Of a DNA stretch of 64,000 bases, positions 32,001-39,570 are shown one piece after another (the stretch's first letter is position 1; each line of letters begins with the position of its first letter). The DNA comes from Dryobates pubescens. Its lineage: Eukaryota > Chordata > Aves > Piciformes > Picidae. A model generated the notes under the pieces. The model saw only the letters and a program-made list of their open reading frames with translations. It was not told the DNA's origin and did not search any database. Location: NCBI RefSeq assembly GCF_014839835.1, contig NC_071642.1, forward strand, positions 7,028,052 to 7,092,051, given 5' to 3'. The position numbers were made by a program, and so were the translations under genes.

Positions 32001-33277
32001 GGACGGGAGTTCCCCACAGCGAACGGCAAACAAAGCTCGGGAGCAAAGGCAGCGGAAATCCCCTCCGGCGCAGGCATGGCCATGGGGCAAAGTTCCAGCC
32101 CCACGTCACTTTCCCAGCCCCACGTCACCTGCACAGCCCTGCACGCCTGCCCCACACCCAGGAGGCTTGAAGTCACCCATCCCTGTCCCGCCTCCGCTCG
32201 GCTGCTTTCACCCTGTCGCCGTCACCCCCTCCCCCCCGCCCCAGTACCCTGCCAACCTGCCCAGGTGAGCCCCCATAGCCCAGCTCCCCTGCCATGGGTC
32301 CTGCCCAGGTGAACACCTCCCCCTGGCCTCCACTTTCCCAGGTGACCCCCCCTGTAGTTCCCTCCACAGCCCCTCTGCCATGGAAGCAGCGCTGTAAGAT
32401 CAGCCCTCCCCCCCCCCCCAAATAATCTCCTGGACCAAGTGAGCCCCCCCCCGGCCTTCAGAACAGGTGAACCCCCATAACCCCTGTTCCCCCCCACCAT
32501 TGCCACCTGGGCCAGGAGAGCCTCCCCCCATGGCCCCAAGAAGAGGTGAACCCCCATAACGCCAGTTTCCCCCCCCCATGGCCCCCAGAACAGGTGAACC
32601 CCCATAACCCCTGTCCCCCCCCCATGGCCTCCAGAACAGGTGAGCCCCCATAATCCCTGCCCTCCCCTACCCATGGCCCCCAGAACAGGTGTATCTCCAT
32701 AACCCCTGTCCCCCCCTCCCCATGGCCCCCAGAACAGGTGAACCCCCACAATCCCTGTTCCCCCCCCATTGGCACCTGGATCAGGTGAGCCCCACTGTAG
32801 CCCTAGCTCCCCCCCCCCCCCCGCCTCTAACCCACGTAAGCCCCAACCCCCGCGATCCCACCACCACCACCACTGCTGAAGGGGACACTCCCCCCCGCCC
32901 CCCCCAACCCTGCTCTCCCCAGCCCCCTACTCCCCTTACACTTTGGGGGCTCCCCCATTCACACCGCCCCCCTGAATGCCACAACCTCAACCCAAACCAG
33001 TCCCTAACCCCCTCTACAACTCCCACCCCCCCCACCCCCCAACCTACACCCCCCCCACCCCCAGCCCCTCGCTGGCCTCTTTCCCAGCCCGGCGGCTCAT
33101 GCCCGGGCATGCCGCGGCCGCACCGGGCAGCCCCGACGGGGATCCTGGTACCCCCTCCCCAGTATCCCCCTGGACCCCGCCGTGCCCGATCCCGTTCCCA
33201 CACACCGTAAGCAGCAGCAGCAGCAGCGGCAGCAGGAGGCAAAGCCAGCGGGGATCGCAGCGCGGCACCGGGCGCAT
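19720..33277 (-). CDS. TNFRSF10B: TNFRSF10B-like TRAIL/death receptor, bird TVB-type (complete CDS, 10 coding exons)
   Basis: Exons in transcript order: 33277-33202, 26384-26304, 24616-24488, 23805-23691, 23594-23503, 23392-23297, 22771-22731, 22204-22070, 21221-21149, 20012-19720. Together 1131 nt, 376 aa, all phases agreeing. Signal peptide about 1-26 (poly-Leu). Cysteine-rich TNFR repeats about 45-160 include a partial first repeat TCPAG, the usual layout of TRAIL receptors. A single membrane span lies at about 167-187, followed by CCC. The cytoplasmic linker leads to a death domain at about 283-362 ([20 protein letters not shown]). Family role: plasma-membrane receptor for TRAIL-like ligands that recruits FADD and caspase-8. 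In chicken the orthologous TVB locus also serves as receptor for subgroup B, D and E avian leukosis viruses. It sits between RHOBTB2 (convergent) and CHMP7 (divergent), as in human, but as a single copy. The exon 1/2 join is the least certain point. Confidence 0.9.
20142..20605 (-). mobile_element. CR1 LINE fragment in TNFRSF10B intron 9
   Basis: CR1 antisense to the + strand (TAGAATCACAGAATTTTCAG onward), so in sense with the receptor gene. Confidence 0.9.
21149..21221 (-). CDS. TNFRSF10B: TNFRSF10B exon 9
   Basis: Encodes [19 protein letters not shown] and SDPVK. Acceptor TCTTTCCAG, donor AAGG/GTAAGT. The phase-1 exit fits the death-domain exon. Confidence 0.82.
21448..21850 (-). mobile_element. 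CR1 LINE fragment in TNFRSF10B intron 8
   Basis: Minus-strand CR1 3' part (CCAACCCCCGTGCCAAGGGC to GAGCCTGTCCCCACAGGGGA). Confidence 0.87.
22070..22204 (-). CDS. TNFRSF10B: TNFRSF10B exon 8 (cytoplasmic linker)
   Basis: Encodes [20 protein letters not shown] and on to TASLPGPQ. Acceptor CTGCTGCAG, donor CACAG/GTACAT. Charged, probably unstructured. Confidence 0.85.
22277..22440 (-). mobile_element. CR1 LINE end fragment in TNFRSF10B intron 7
   Basis: Minus-strand CR1 terminus (GGTTGGAAGGGACCCTTAAG to the GCTCAGAGCCCCATCAAGC block). Confidence 0.85.
22731..22771 (-). CDS. TNFRSF10B: TNFRSF10B exon 7 (41-nt cytoplasmic exon)
   Basis: Encodes [14 protein letters not shown] between acceptor TCTTCCAG and donor CTG/GTGAGT. 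Too short for ORF calling, but the phase fits both neighbours. Confidence 0.8.
22878..23285 (-). mobile_element. CR1 LINE fragment in TNFRSF10B intron 6
   Basis: Minus-strand CR1 from AGAGAATCACAGAACCATTT to CAGCTGCTCCCCACAGGACT, ending about 10 bp from exon 6. Confidence 0.9.
23297..23392 (-). CDS. TNFRSF10B: TNFRSF10B exon 6 (transmembrane segment)
   Basis: Encodes [24 protein letters not shown] and RCCCRRSSG: one membrane span with basic and cysteine stop-transfer residues. Acceptor CTGCTTTAG, donor TCGG/GTGAGC. Confidence 0.93.
23503..23594 (-). CDS. TNFRSF10B: TNFRSF10B exon 5 (end of cysteine-rich region)
   Basis: Encodes [20 protein letters not shown] and a short stalk ([10 protein letters not shown]). 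Intron 4 before it is only 96 bp. Donor TCCA/GTGAGT. Confidence 0.92.
23691..23805 (-). CDS. TNFRSF10B: TNFRSF10B exon 4 (cysteine-rich repeat)
   Basis: Encodes [20 protein letters not shown] and [12 protein letters not shown]. Acceptor TTCTCACTGCAG, donor CCCG/GTGAGC, exits in phase 2. Confidence 0.93.
23902..24312. mobile_element. Two CR1 LINE pieces in opposite orientation, TNFRSF10B intron 3
   Basis: Minus-strand CR1 (about 23902-24180) continues directly into plus-strand CR1 (about 24185-24312), which ends CCAACCCAACCCATTCCATG. Confidence 0.85.
24488..24616 (-). CDS. TNFRSF10B: TNFRSF10B exon 3 (cysteine-rich repeat)
   Basis: Encodes [19 protein letters not shown] and then [12 protein letters not shown], a TNFR repeat with an NCS glycosylation site. 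Acceptor TGCTTGCAG, donor GAAG/GTATGA. Confidence 0.93.
24740..25722 (+). mobile_element. Long CR1 LINE fragment with the ORF2 reverse-transcriptase end, TNFRSF10B intron 2
   Basis: About 980 bp in CR1 sense. It starts in ORF2 ([15 protein letters not shown], then SKFAGDTKL) and runs through the 3'UTR to GATTCCATGATTCTATGA. The usual FADD catalytic box reads FAGD and the frame has stops, so it is inactive. Confidence 0.92.
25718..26137 (+). mobile_element. Two further CR1 LINE tails, TNFRSF10B intron 2
   Basis: Tandem sense CR1 3' ends (about 25718-25932 and 25935-26137), each ending in CCAACCCA and a CATTCTNTG-type tail, directly behind the long copy. Confidence 0.82.
26304..26384 (-). CDS. 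TNFRSF10B: TNFRSF10B exon 2
   Basis: Encodes [18 protein letters not shown] and then GTCPAG, aligning by memory with EGLCPPG of human TRAIL-R2. Acceptor CTGCTGCTGCAG (a second CAG follows at once), donor GCAG/GTAAGA. Confidence 0.8.
26515..26695 (+). mobile_element. CR1 LINE tail in TNFRSF10B intron 1
   Basis: Sense CR1 end (TTCAAGGCCAGGTTGGATGA to CACCCCAAAGCATTCTCTGA). Confidence 0.85.
27290..27722 (+). mobile_element. CR1 LINE fragment in TNFRSF10B intron 1
   Basis: Sense CR1 from GAAGTGTCCAGAGAAGGGCA to TTTCCAACCCAAACAATTCC. Confidence 0.9.
28143..28765 (-). mobile_element. CR1 LINE fragment in TNFRSF10B intron 1
   Basis: Minus-strand CR1, about 620 bp, from TAGAATCACAGCATGGGTTA into the end of the ORF2 region. 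Confidence 0.9.
29520..29975. mobile_element. CR1 LINE cluster in TNFRSF10B intron 1
   Basis: Plus-strand CR1 tail (29520-29737) is joined tail-to-tail with a minus-strand one (29733-29880). A further minus-strand end follows (29900-29975, ATAAGGTTGGAAAAGACCTC). Confidence 0.83.
30415..30615 (+). mobile_element. CR1 LINE tail in TNFRSF10B intron 1
   Basis: Sense CR1 end (CACTGGAATGTGCTGCCCAG to CAACATGGTTGATTCTATTC). Confidence 0.85.
30780..31795. repeat. Higher-order minisatellite, about 101-103 bp, TNFRSF10B intron 1
   Basis: Roughly ten copies. The block CAGGGCAGATCCCTGGGATA recurs at 30961, 31064, 31167, 31268, 31369, 31470 and 31571. Each copy is itself made of 17-25-bp subunits of the type GGGATAAAACTCAGGGCAG. 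Confidence 0.93.
32240..32800. repeat. C-rich minisatellite, about 48-bp units, TNFRSF10B intron 1
   Basis: Repeats of CAGGTGAACCCCCATAACCC, poly-C and CATGGCCCCCAGAA. On the minus (transcribed) strand these give several G-runs. Confidence 0.85.
33202..33277 (-). CDS. TNFRSF10B: TNFRSF10B exon 1 (signal peptide)
   Basis: ATG at 33277 opens [17 protein letters not shown], then a leucine run. The donor that matches the phase of exon 2 is ACGGTGT/GTGGGA. A stronger-looking GTGTGT lies 4 bases earlier but would break phase with the best exon 2 acceptor. The frame is open upstream, but the hydrophobic segment directly after this Met marks it as the start. Confidence 0.75.
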
Positions 33278-33665
33278 TTTGCGCGAGGCGGAGCGGAACG
33301 GCACCGGGCACCGCGCACCGGGCACTGCGCACCGGGCACCGCGCACCGGGCGCCGCTCGGGACTGCCCGGGCAAGGCTTTGTCACGACGGACGACCAGCT
33401 CCGACGAAGGCGAGCGGAGCAGTACGAAGCTTGGCGGGACTGGGGTATATGGGAGGAGGCTGGGCGGAGGAGGAAGAGGAGGACTTGGAGGAGGGCTCTG
33501 CCAGGACTGGCTCTAGCGAACCTCTCCCCACGCTCCTTCCAGGAGCGAGAAACCACAGCGAGGTTTCAGTGTGGGGTTTGGCAACAGCCTGGTTCGCCCG
33601 GGAGGTTGAACTGACTTTGCGGTGCGCTGTTACTCTTTAACCGCATCTTTTCCCCTTCCCCGTCG
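33278..33665 (-). promoter_or_regulatory. TNFRSF10B: Proximal 5' region of TNFRSF10B
   Basis: CpG-rich sequence with repeated ACCGGGCACCGCGC near 33300-33350, directly upstream of the start codon. It lies between that codon and a solo LTR. No clear TATA box; the start site is not visible. Confidence 0.45.
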
Positions 33666-34041
33666 TGCGAGAGAGGCGCTCACTGCTACGGTTGAAATAC
33701 AAACAGTTTGTTACAAAAGAAAGGCAAAGCAGAGCGCATCGGTGCCGCACCACCACGAGCTGAGCTCGTACAGACGGCAAACTTGTACATAAATACCTCC
33801 ACAAATCCCTCTACATTTCCCAAGCATGTAACCCCCACCTCCCCTCCCAGTCCCGCCTGTGGCTGCCTGCGGTCGGGGCTGGCACAAAGGTTTGCACTCT
33901 TCACCAGGCCAGTCTCAGACATCTCGACGCCTCACCCTGCCTCCATTTCTCTCCCAACACACATCCTGCACAACACAGACTACAACCACCCGATCAGCTT
34001 GAGGATCGAGCCCCGTGAAAGCCAAAGATAACAATTTCCCA
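33666..34041 (-). mobile_element. Solo LTR-like fossil (endogenous retrovirus-type), same strand as TNFRSF10B
   Basis: About 376 bp, TG...CA ends, minus orientation. Recognised because its minus strand aligns end to end with the element at 43373-43710: shared TCGATC/GCTGATCG, GGGAGAGAAA, GTGAGGCG and TTTGTATTT blocks in the same order. No internal genes and no clear target duplication. It looks old and diverged. It ends about 390 bp upstream of the TNFRSF10B start codon. Confidence 0.7.
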
Positions 34042-34690
34042 CACCTTCCCTTCTTCCTTTCTTCCCTTCTTCCTTTCTTCCCTTCTTCCCTTCTTCCTTT
34101 TGCCCCTTCTCTTCTTTCCTTCCTCCTTTCTTCCCTTCCTCCTTTCTTCCCTTATTTTCTTCCTTCCCTTTATCCCTTCCTCCTTTCTTCCCTTCTTCCC
34201 TCCTCCTATCTTCCCTTCTTCCTTTCATTCCTTCTTCCCTTCTCCCTTTCCCCTCTTCCCTTCCCTTCCCTTCCCTTCCCTTCCCTTCCCTTCCCTTCCC
34301 TTCCCTTCCCTTCCCTTCCCTTCCCTTCCCTTCCCTTCCCTTCCCTTCCCTTCCCTTCCCTTCCCTTCCCTTCCCTTCCCTTCCCTTCCCTTCCCTTCCC
34401 TTCCCTTCCCTTCCCTTCCCTTCCCTTCCCTTCCCTTCCCTTCTCTTCCCTCTTTCTTCCCTCCTTCCCTTCCTTCTTTCTCCCTTTCTTCCCTTCACCC
34501 TTCCCCCCCTCTCTTCTTTCTTTCTTCCCTCCTTCCCTTCCTCCTTTTCCCCCTTCTTCCCCTTCTCCCTTTCCCTGCTTCTTTCTTTCTTCCCTCCTTC
34601 CCTTCCTCCTTTCTCCCCTTCTTCCTTCCTTCCCTTCCTCCTTTCTCCCCTTCTTCCTTCCTTCCCTTCCCCCCTTCCCATTTCCCATGC
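34042..34690. repeat. Polypyrimidine tract with a perfect (TTCCC)n core
   Basis: About 650 bp of almost pure C/T on the + strand. Positions about 34256-34442 are an uninterrupted TTCCC array of about 37 copies. Long frames through it are artefacts. Confidence 0.97.
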
Positions 34691-35224
34691 CAAGCTTGGT
34701 CTCCAAACTCCCAAGTCACAGGAGCCACCAGGGATGTTGGTTGCTTCCAGGGCACTTCACAACCTCGCATTTTTTTTCCCTCCCCAGCACGCAGCAGCAG
34801 GAGCAAGAAAAGTCACCAACTCCTCTGTTCCAGGGGACAGGACTTGATGACAGTCACACAAATGTCTCCTGCTGAGAAATCCTGGCTGCTGAGGGGCCTG
34901 TGGGGTGGGGGATGGAGGGGGGTTGGGGACAAGGGTCTGCAGAAACCCTTGCAAAGAGTCATCTTTTCGTTTCTGAGCTGGGAAGTGAGGAAATTCCACA
35001 CAGGGGTGGTTGGGTTTGTGGTGGTTTTGTTTTTCTTTGGCTGGTTGGAGCTGAACTGAAAGGGAAAACCAGCAAAGTGTTGAACCTTTGGACCCTCTGC
35101 TGTTACCCAGCTGCCTCCTCTGCACTTAGGTAATCTGCAGAGCACGTGAGAAATGACTCTGCCCAAATGAGGACCTTACTGGCATGGTGGAGAGGTGCTG
35201 GGATGGCTCCTACCGCTGTGGGGT
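34691..35224. other. Unique intergenic sequence
   Basis: No CR1 or gene segment recognised between the pyrimidine tract and the next CR1. Confidence 0.5.
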
Positions 35225-36190
35225 GCTGGGATGGGGAGGATCCAGGCTCTCCAGGAAGGACAGGATTTAGGGACTGGTATTGGGGCTGCTGCTGTTTGAC
35301 AGCTTTGCTGGTGGCATGGACAGCAGGAGAAAGGCATCCTCCACAAGTCTGCCAAAGGCACCAAGCCATCAGGTGTGGGCATCACACTGGAGGGATGGGA
35401 TCCAGACAGAGGGACCTGGGCAGGCTGGAGGGGAGGGACTGTGGTAACATCAGGAGGTTAGCAAGGCTAAGTGCAAGGTCCTGCACTTCAGTCAGGGCAG
35501 TCCCTGGTATCAACACAGGCTGGGGATCAAGGGCTGGAGAGCAGCCCTGAGGAGAAGGCCTTGGGGGTGCTGGGGGTGCAGAGCTGGACAGGAGCTGGCA
35601 CCGAGCGCTGCCAGCCCAGCCCCAGCCTGGCCTGGGCTGATCCCCAGCAGTGTGGGCATCAGGGGCAGGGAGGGGACTCTGCCCCTCTGCTGTGCTCTGC
35701 TGAGACCCCCCCTGCAGTGCTGAGGCAGCTCTGGAGTCCTCAACACAGAGACCTGTTGGAGAAGGGCCAGAGGGGGCCATAGCAATTATGGGAGGGCTGG
35801 AAGCCCTCTGCTATGAGGCCAGGCTGAGAGAGTTGGGGTTGTTCAACCTGGAGAAGAGAAGGCTCCAGGGAGACCTTGTGGTGGCCTTTTAGGACTTAAA
35901 GGCATCCTATAATAAAGCTGGGGACAGATCGTTTAGCAGGGCCTGATGTGACAGGAAAAGGGGTGATGGTTTGAAACCAAAAGAGGGGGAATTTAGAGTA
36001 GATAGAAGGCAGAAATTCTTCCCCATGAGGGTGGTGAGGCACTGGAACAGGTTGCCCAGAGAAGCTGTAAAGGCTCCAGCTCTGGAAGTGTTCAAATCCA
36101 GGTTGGTTGGGCTCTGAGTGACCTGATCTCGTTGCAGATGTCCCTGCTCGTGATCTTCAAGGTCCCTTCCCACCCATTCCGCGATCCAGA
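35225..36190 (+). mobile_element. Long CR1 LINE fragment
   Basis: About 965 bp sense CR1, starting in degenerate ORF2 sequence and running through GAGAGAGTTGGGGTTGTTCA to the CCCATTCCGCGATCC tail. Confidence 0.88.
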
Positions 36191-36639
36191 ACAAAGCAGA
36201 AGCAGAGACCTGGTGACTTGTTAACCTTTTCCTAACCCTGAACTCGGAGCTGACTACTGGTTCCTGTTAGCAGGACCCAACAGCCCCAGGCATGGAGTAG
36301 GCTCCCTCCCTTCCTCGGAAGTGACTCACCAGAGGCTGAGTGAATAACTCCTCTGTGAGTGAAACCTTTAAAGCCTCCCCAAGGCAGAAGCCAGCTCAGG
36401 TGGAGCTGCAGAAAAAAAGCCCAGCTGCTCATCAGGCAAAAAAAACACCTGCCAGGTACAGAGCTCAGTGTGCTCAAAATCTGGGTGCCAGAGGGGCTGC
36501 TGAGCAGCTCCCCAGTGTGCTCTTCAGCCTCAGGACCTGGAGGAAGGCAGTGAGGCTCCTTGGTTGCAATGGGATCAGCAGGGCCGTGGCTAACCCACTT
36601 AAGATGTGGATATTTGGGACCTATCTTCTCTTGGGTGAC
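36191..36639. other. Unique intergenic sequence
   Basis: Nothing recognised. Confidence 0.5.
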
Positions 36640-37300
36640 TGTAGAATCACAGAGTGGTTTGGGTTGGAAGGGACCTTAAAGATCATTCAGTTCCAACCCC
36701 CCTGTCATGGGCAGAGACACCTTCCACCAGCCCAGGTTGCTCAGCTGTGAAGGTCCTCTCCATCAAAACCCCACAGCACTGTCACAGTGACTCCCAGCTT
36801 GCATCCCAACACTCCTGACAGCAGAACCTGTGCCCTTGTCTGGTTGTCAGCTGCTATAGTCACAGAGCTTGTGCTCTTGTAGATAAGCAGGGATCTCAGG
36901 ACAAACATGAGGGAAACAAACTTCTTACACCTGTCCAGCCAGGCCTTGAACACCTCCAGGGAGGGAACATCCACAGCCTCCCTGGGCAACCTGTGCCAGT
37001 GTCTCCCCACCCCCACTGGAAAGAATTTCTTCCTAATCTCCAGTCTCAATCTGCCCTCCTCAAGCTTCAGTCCGTTGCCCCTTGTCCTATCACTCCAAGC
37101 CCTTGTCAAAAGTCCCTCCCCAGCTCTCCTGGAGCCCCTTCAGGCACTGGAAGGCTGCTCTAAGGTCTCCCTGGAGCCTTCTCTTCTCCAACAACAAACC
37201 CCAACTTCCCTGAGCTTGTCCCCACAGGGGAGGTTCTGCAGCCTTGAGCCAAGGCTTGCTCAGCACTAAATCTGCTCCTCTCTTCCAGCTCAAAGCCATT
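36640..37300 (-). mobile_element. CR1 LINE pieces, interrupted
   Basis: Minus-strand CR1 end at 36640-36745 and more 5' CR1 sequence at 36925-37300. The 180 bp between them is not CR1, so this may be one copy split by other DNA or two copies. Confidence 0.75.
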
Positions 37301-37824
37301 GGCCCCTCTCCTCTATTCATGGTAGAGCAAGTGCTTGTGTGCCCAGCCATGCTGAGCACTGGAAACCTGCTTTTCTCCTGCCAGAAGTCAGGGCCTGTCT
37401 ATGCCAACAATAATTAAACTGCAATGTGATTGAAAGGAGATGAAGAATTCCTGCTTGGCTTCCTGGGTGGGTACTTTTATTACAAGCCCCAAAAGTATGC
37501 AGGGCCTTTTGTTTAACCAAAACCATGTGTTCTGTGCTCTAGATACCACTGACTTCAGCTGAAGTCATTCTGGGTCCTTGGAGAGCAAATTCATTCCTCA
37601 GTTAGGTCAGAAGAAATTGCAAATCCCCTGCCTTTGAGGATATTTGGTGGGGTGAGGAAGGATCCAGGTCTGTTCTCTGCAAAATCAGCCTGAAGCTCTT
37701 GAGGGAACTGCTGAGGTTAAATTCAGAAGGCAGGAGGCTGGACCTGTGGCAAAGGGAACACAAAAGTGGAGCTTCCCACTTTACACCACTGTTTGTATTG
37801 GGCCCTCAGGAACATCTCACAGAA
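37301..37824. other. Unique intergenic sequence
   Basis: Moderately AT-rich. No gene or repeat recognised. Confidence 0.5.
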
Positions 37825-38400
37825 GTAACAGAATGGCTCAGGTTGGAAAGAGCCTCAGAGATCATCTACTCCAAACCCCCTGCCTTGGGCAGGGACACCT
37901 CCCACCAGCCCAGGTTGCTCAAAGCCTCATCCAACCTGGCCTTCAACACCCCCAGGCAGGAGGCAGCCACAGCTTCCCTGGGCAGCCTGTGCCAGGCTCT
38001 CACCACCCTCACACTGAACAACTTCTTCCTCAGCTCTACTCTAACCCTGCTCTGCCTCAGCTTCAAACCATCCCCCCTTGGCCTGGCTCTAGACACTCTC
38101 AGCAAAAGTCTCTGCAGCCTTCCTGCAGGATCCCTTCAGCTACTGAAAGGCAGCTCTGAGGTCCCCCTGGAGCCTTCTCCTCTGCAGGCTGCACAGCCCC
38201 AGCTCCCTCAGCCTGTGCTCACAGCAGAGCTGCTCCAGCCCTTGGAGCATCTTTGTGACCTCCTCTGGCCTCCCTCCAGCAGCTCTGTGTCCTTCTCCTG
38301 CTGGGCACACCAGACCTGGAGGCAGAATTCCAGGTGGGGGTCTCACAAGAACAGCAGCAGGAGGCCAACCTTCAGCATCCAATCTTTGTGACCTCCTCCT
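37825..38400 (-). mobile_element. CR1 LINE fragment
   Basis: Minus-strand CR1 from TAACAGAATGGCTCAGGTTG to CAGGTGGGGGTCTCACAAGA. Confidence 0.9.
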
Positions 38401-39055
38401 CCTCCTGCCAAACACTTGTTACAGAGCCACTGTGCCTTCTCCACCCATCTCCCCCTCTCCATTTACCAACAGAGTTTATCTGCTGGGGCCAAACCAGAGA
38501 GAATCTTTATTTTGGGTGGGTTTTTTTTTTTTTTGCCCAGCTCCAAAGCAAGCCCAGCTTTGTGTCTGACCTGTGTTTATTTAAAGCTACTGAACCAGGC
38601 CAACCATGCTCACCCTCTCCCAGTCCCCACCAGCCCGAGGGGGTGGGACAGACACAAGCTGCCTCACAGACCCACCAAGCAAGAATTTCCACCCTGCTTG
38701 CTCAGAGTGCTTCCATTTAAGGCTGGTCTGCAGGGCAGGCTCTAGTCAGGGGTGAAAGTGGGGTGTGTGTTTATCACCCGGGGACAGAGCTCCCCACACA
38801 GCTTCCCCAGGTCCTTATCTCCCACAGCCTGCTCATCCCCACGGCCCCCTCTGAGCCAGGAGCACCCCCAAGAAGCTGGGGAAGCTGCACAGAAGCACTG
38901 GGGGGTGTGTGGGGTGTGTGTGTGTGTGAATGAAGCACGTTGAGAACAAGAGGGGGTCCAACAAGGGGTTGGGAGATCAGATTCCTTCCCCTCCCTGCTT
39001 TCTCAGTGCTGTTGTAAGTGGAAAATGAAAAGAGTGTAAGGGTTTGAGCAGGAGC
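38401..39055. other. Unique intergenic sequence
   Basis: Holds a T-run near 38520 and a short GT run near 38905-38930. No gene recognised. Confidence 0.5.
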
Positions 39056-39570
39056 ATGGCTCGGGGAGAAGGGAGATTGAAGCCCAGGCTGCCCAGGGGG
39101 AAAGGAAATTGGAGCCTAAATGCCTGAGGAAAAGGGAGATTGGAGCCCAAACTGCCCAAAGGAAGGAATCTTTGAGCCCAAAATACACAGGGAGATGGCA
39201 GATTGGAGCCCAAACTGCCCAGAGGAAGGGAGGTTTGAGCTCAAAGTGCCCAGAGGAAGGGAGATTGGAGTCCAAAATACCCAGGAAGAAGGGAGATTTG
39301 AGCCCAAAATACACAGGGAGATGGCAGATTGGAGCCCAAACTGCCCAGAGGAAGGGAGGTTTGAGCTCAAAGTGCCCAAAGGAAGGGAGATTGGAGTCCA
39401 AAATACCCAGGCAGAAGGGAGATTTGAGCCCAAACTGCCCAGGGGAAAGGAAATTTGAGCCCAAACTCCCTAGGCAAAGGGAAATTGCAGCCCAAACCGC
39501 CGAGGAAAAAGGGCGATTGGAGCCCAAAATAGCCATGGAGAAGGAAGATTGGAGCCCAAAGTGCCCAGGC
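39056..39570. repeat. Minisatellite of 31-32-bp units with a 126-bp higher-order repeat
   Basis: Monomers of the type GATTGGAGCCCAAACTGCCC plus AGAGGAAGGGA. Four successive variants form a 126-bp block seen twice (a repeated AAATACACAGGGAGATGGCA marks them near 39181 and 39307). Open frames on both strands follow from the repeat. Confidence 0.93.

Noticed and set aside
33278-33556. Longer N terminus for TNFRSF10B from an upstream in-frame Met
   Set aside because: The hydrophobic signal peptide begins just after the Met at 33277. The upstream part is CpG-island sequence and would bury the signal internally.
34015-35059. Long open frames rich in Pro/Phe/Ser or Gly/Lys/Arg
   Set aside because: Direct translations of the (TTCCC)n polypyrimidine tract on both strands.
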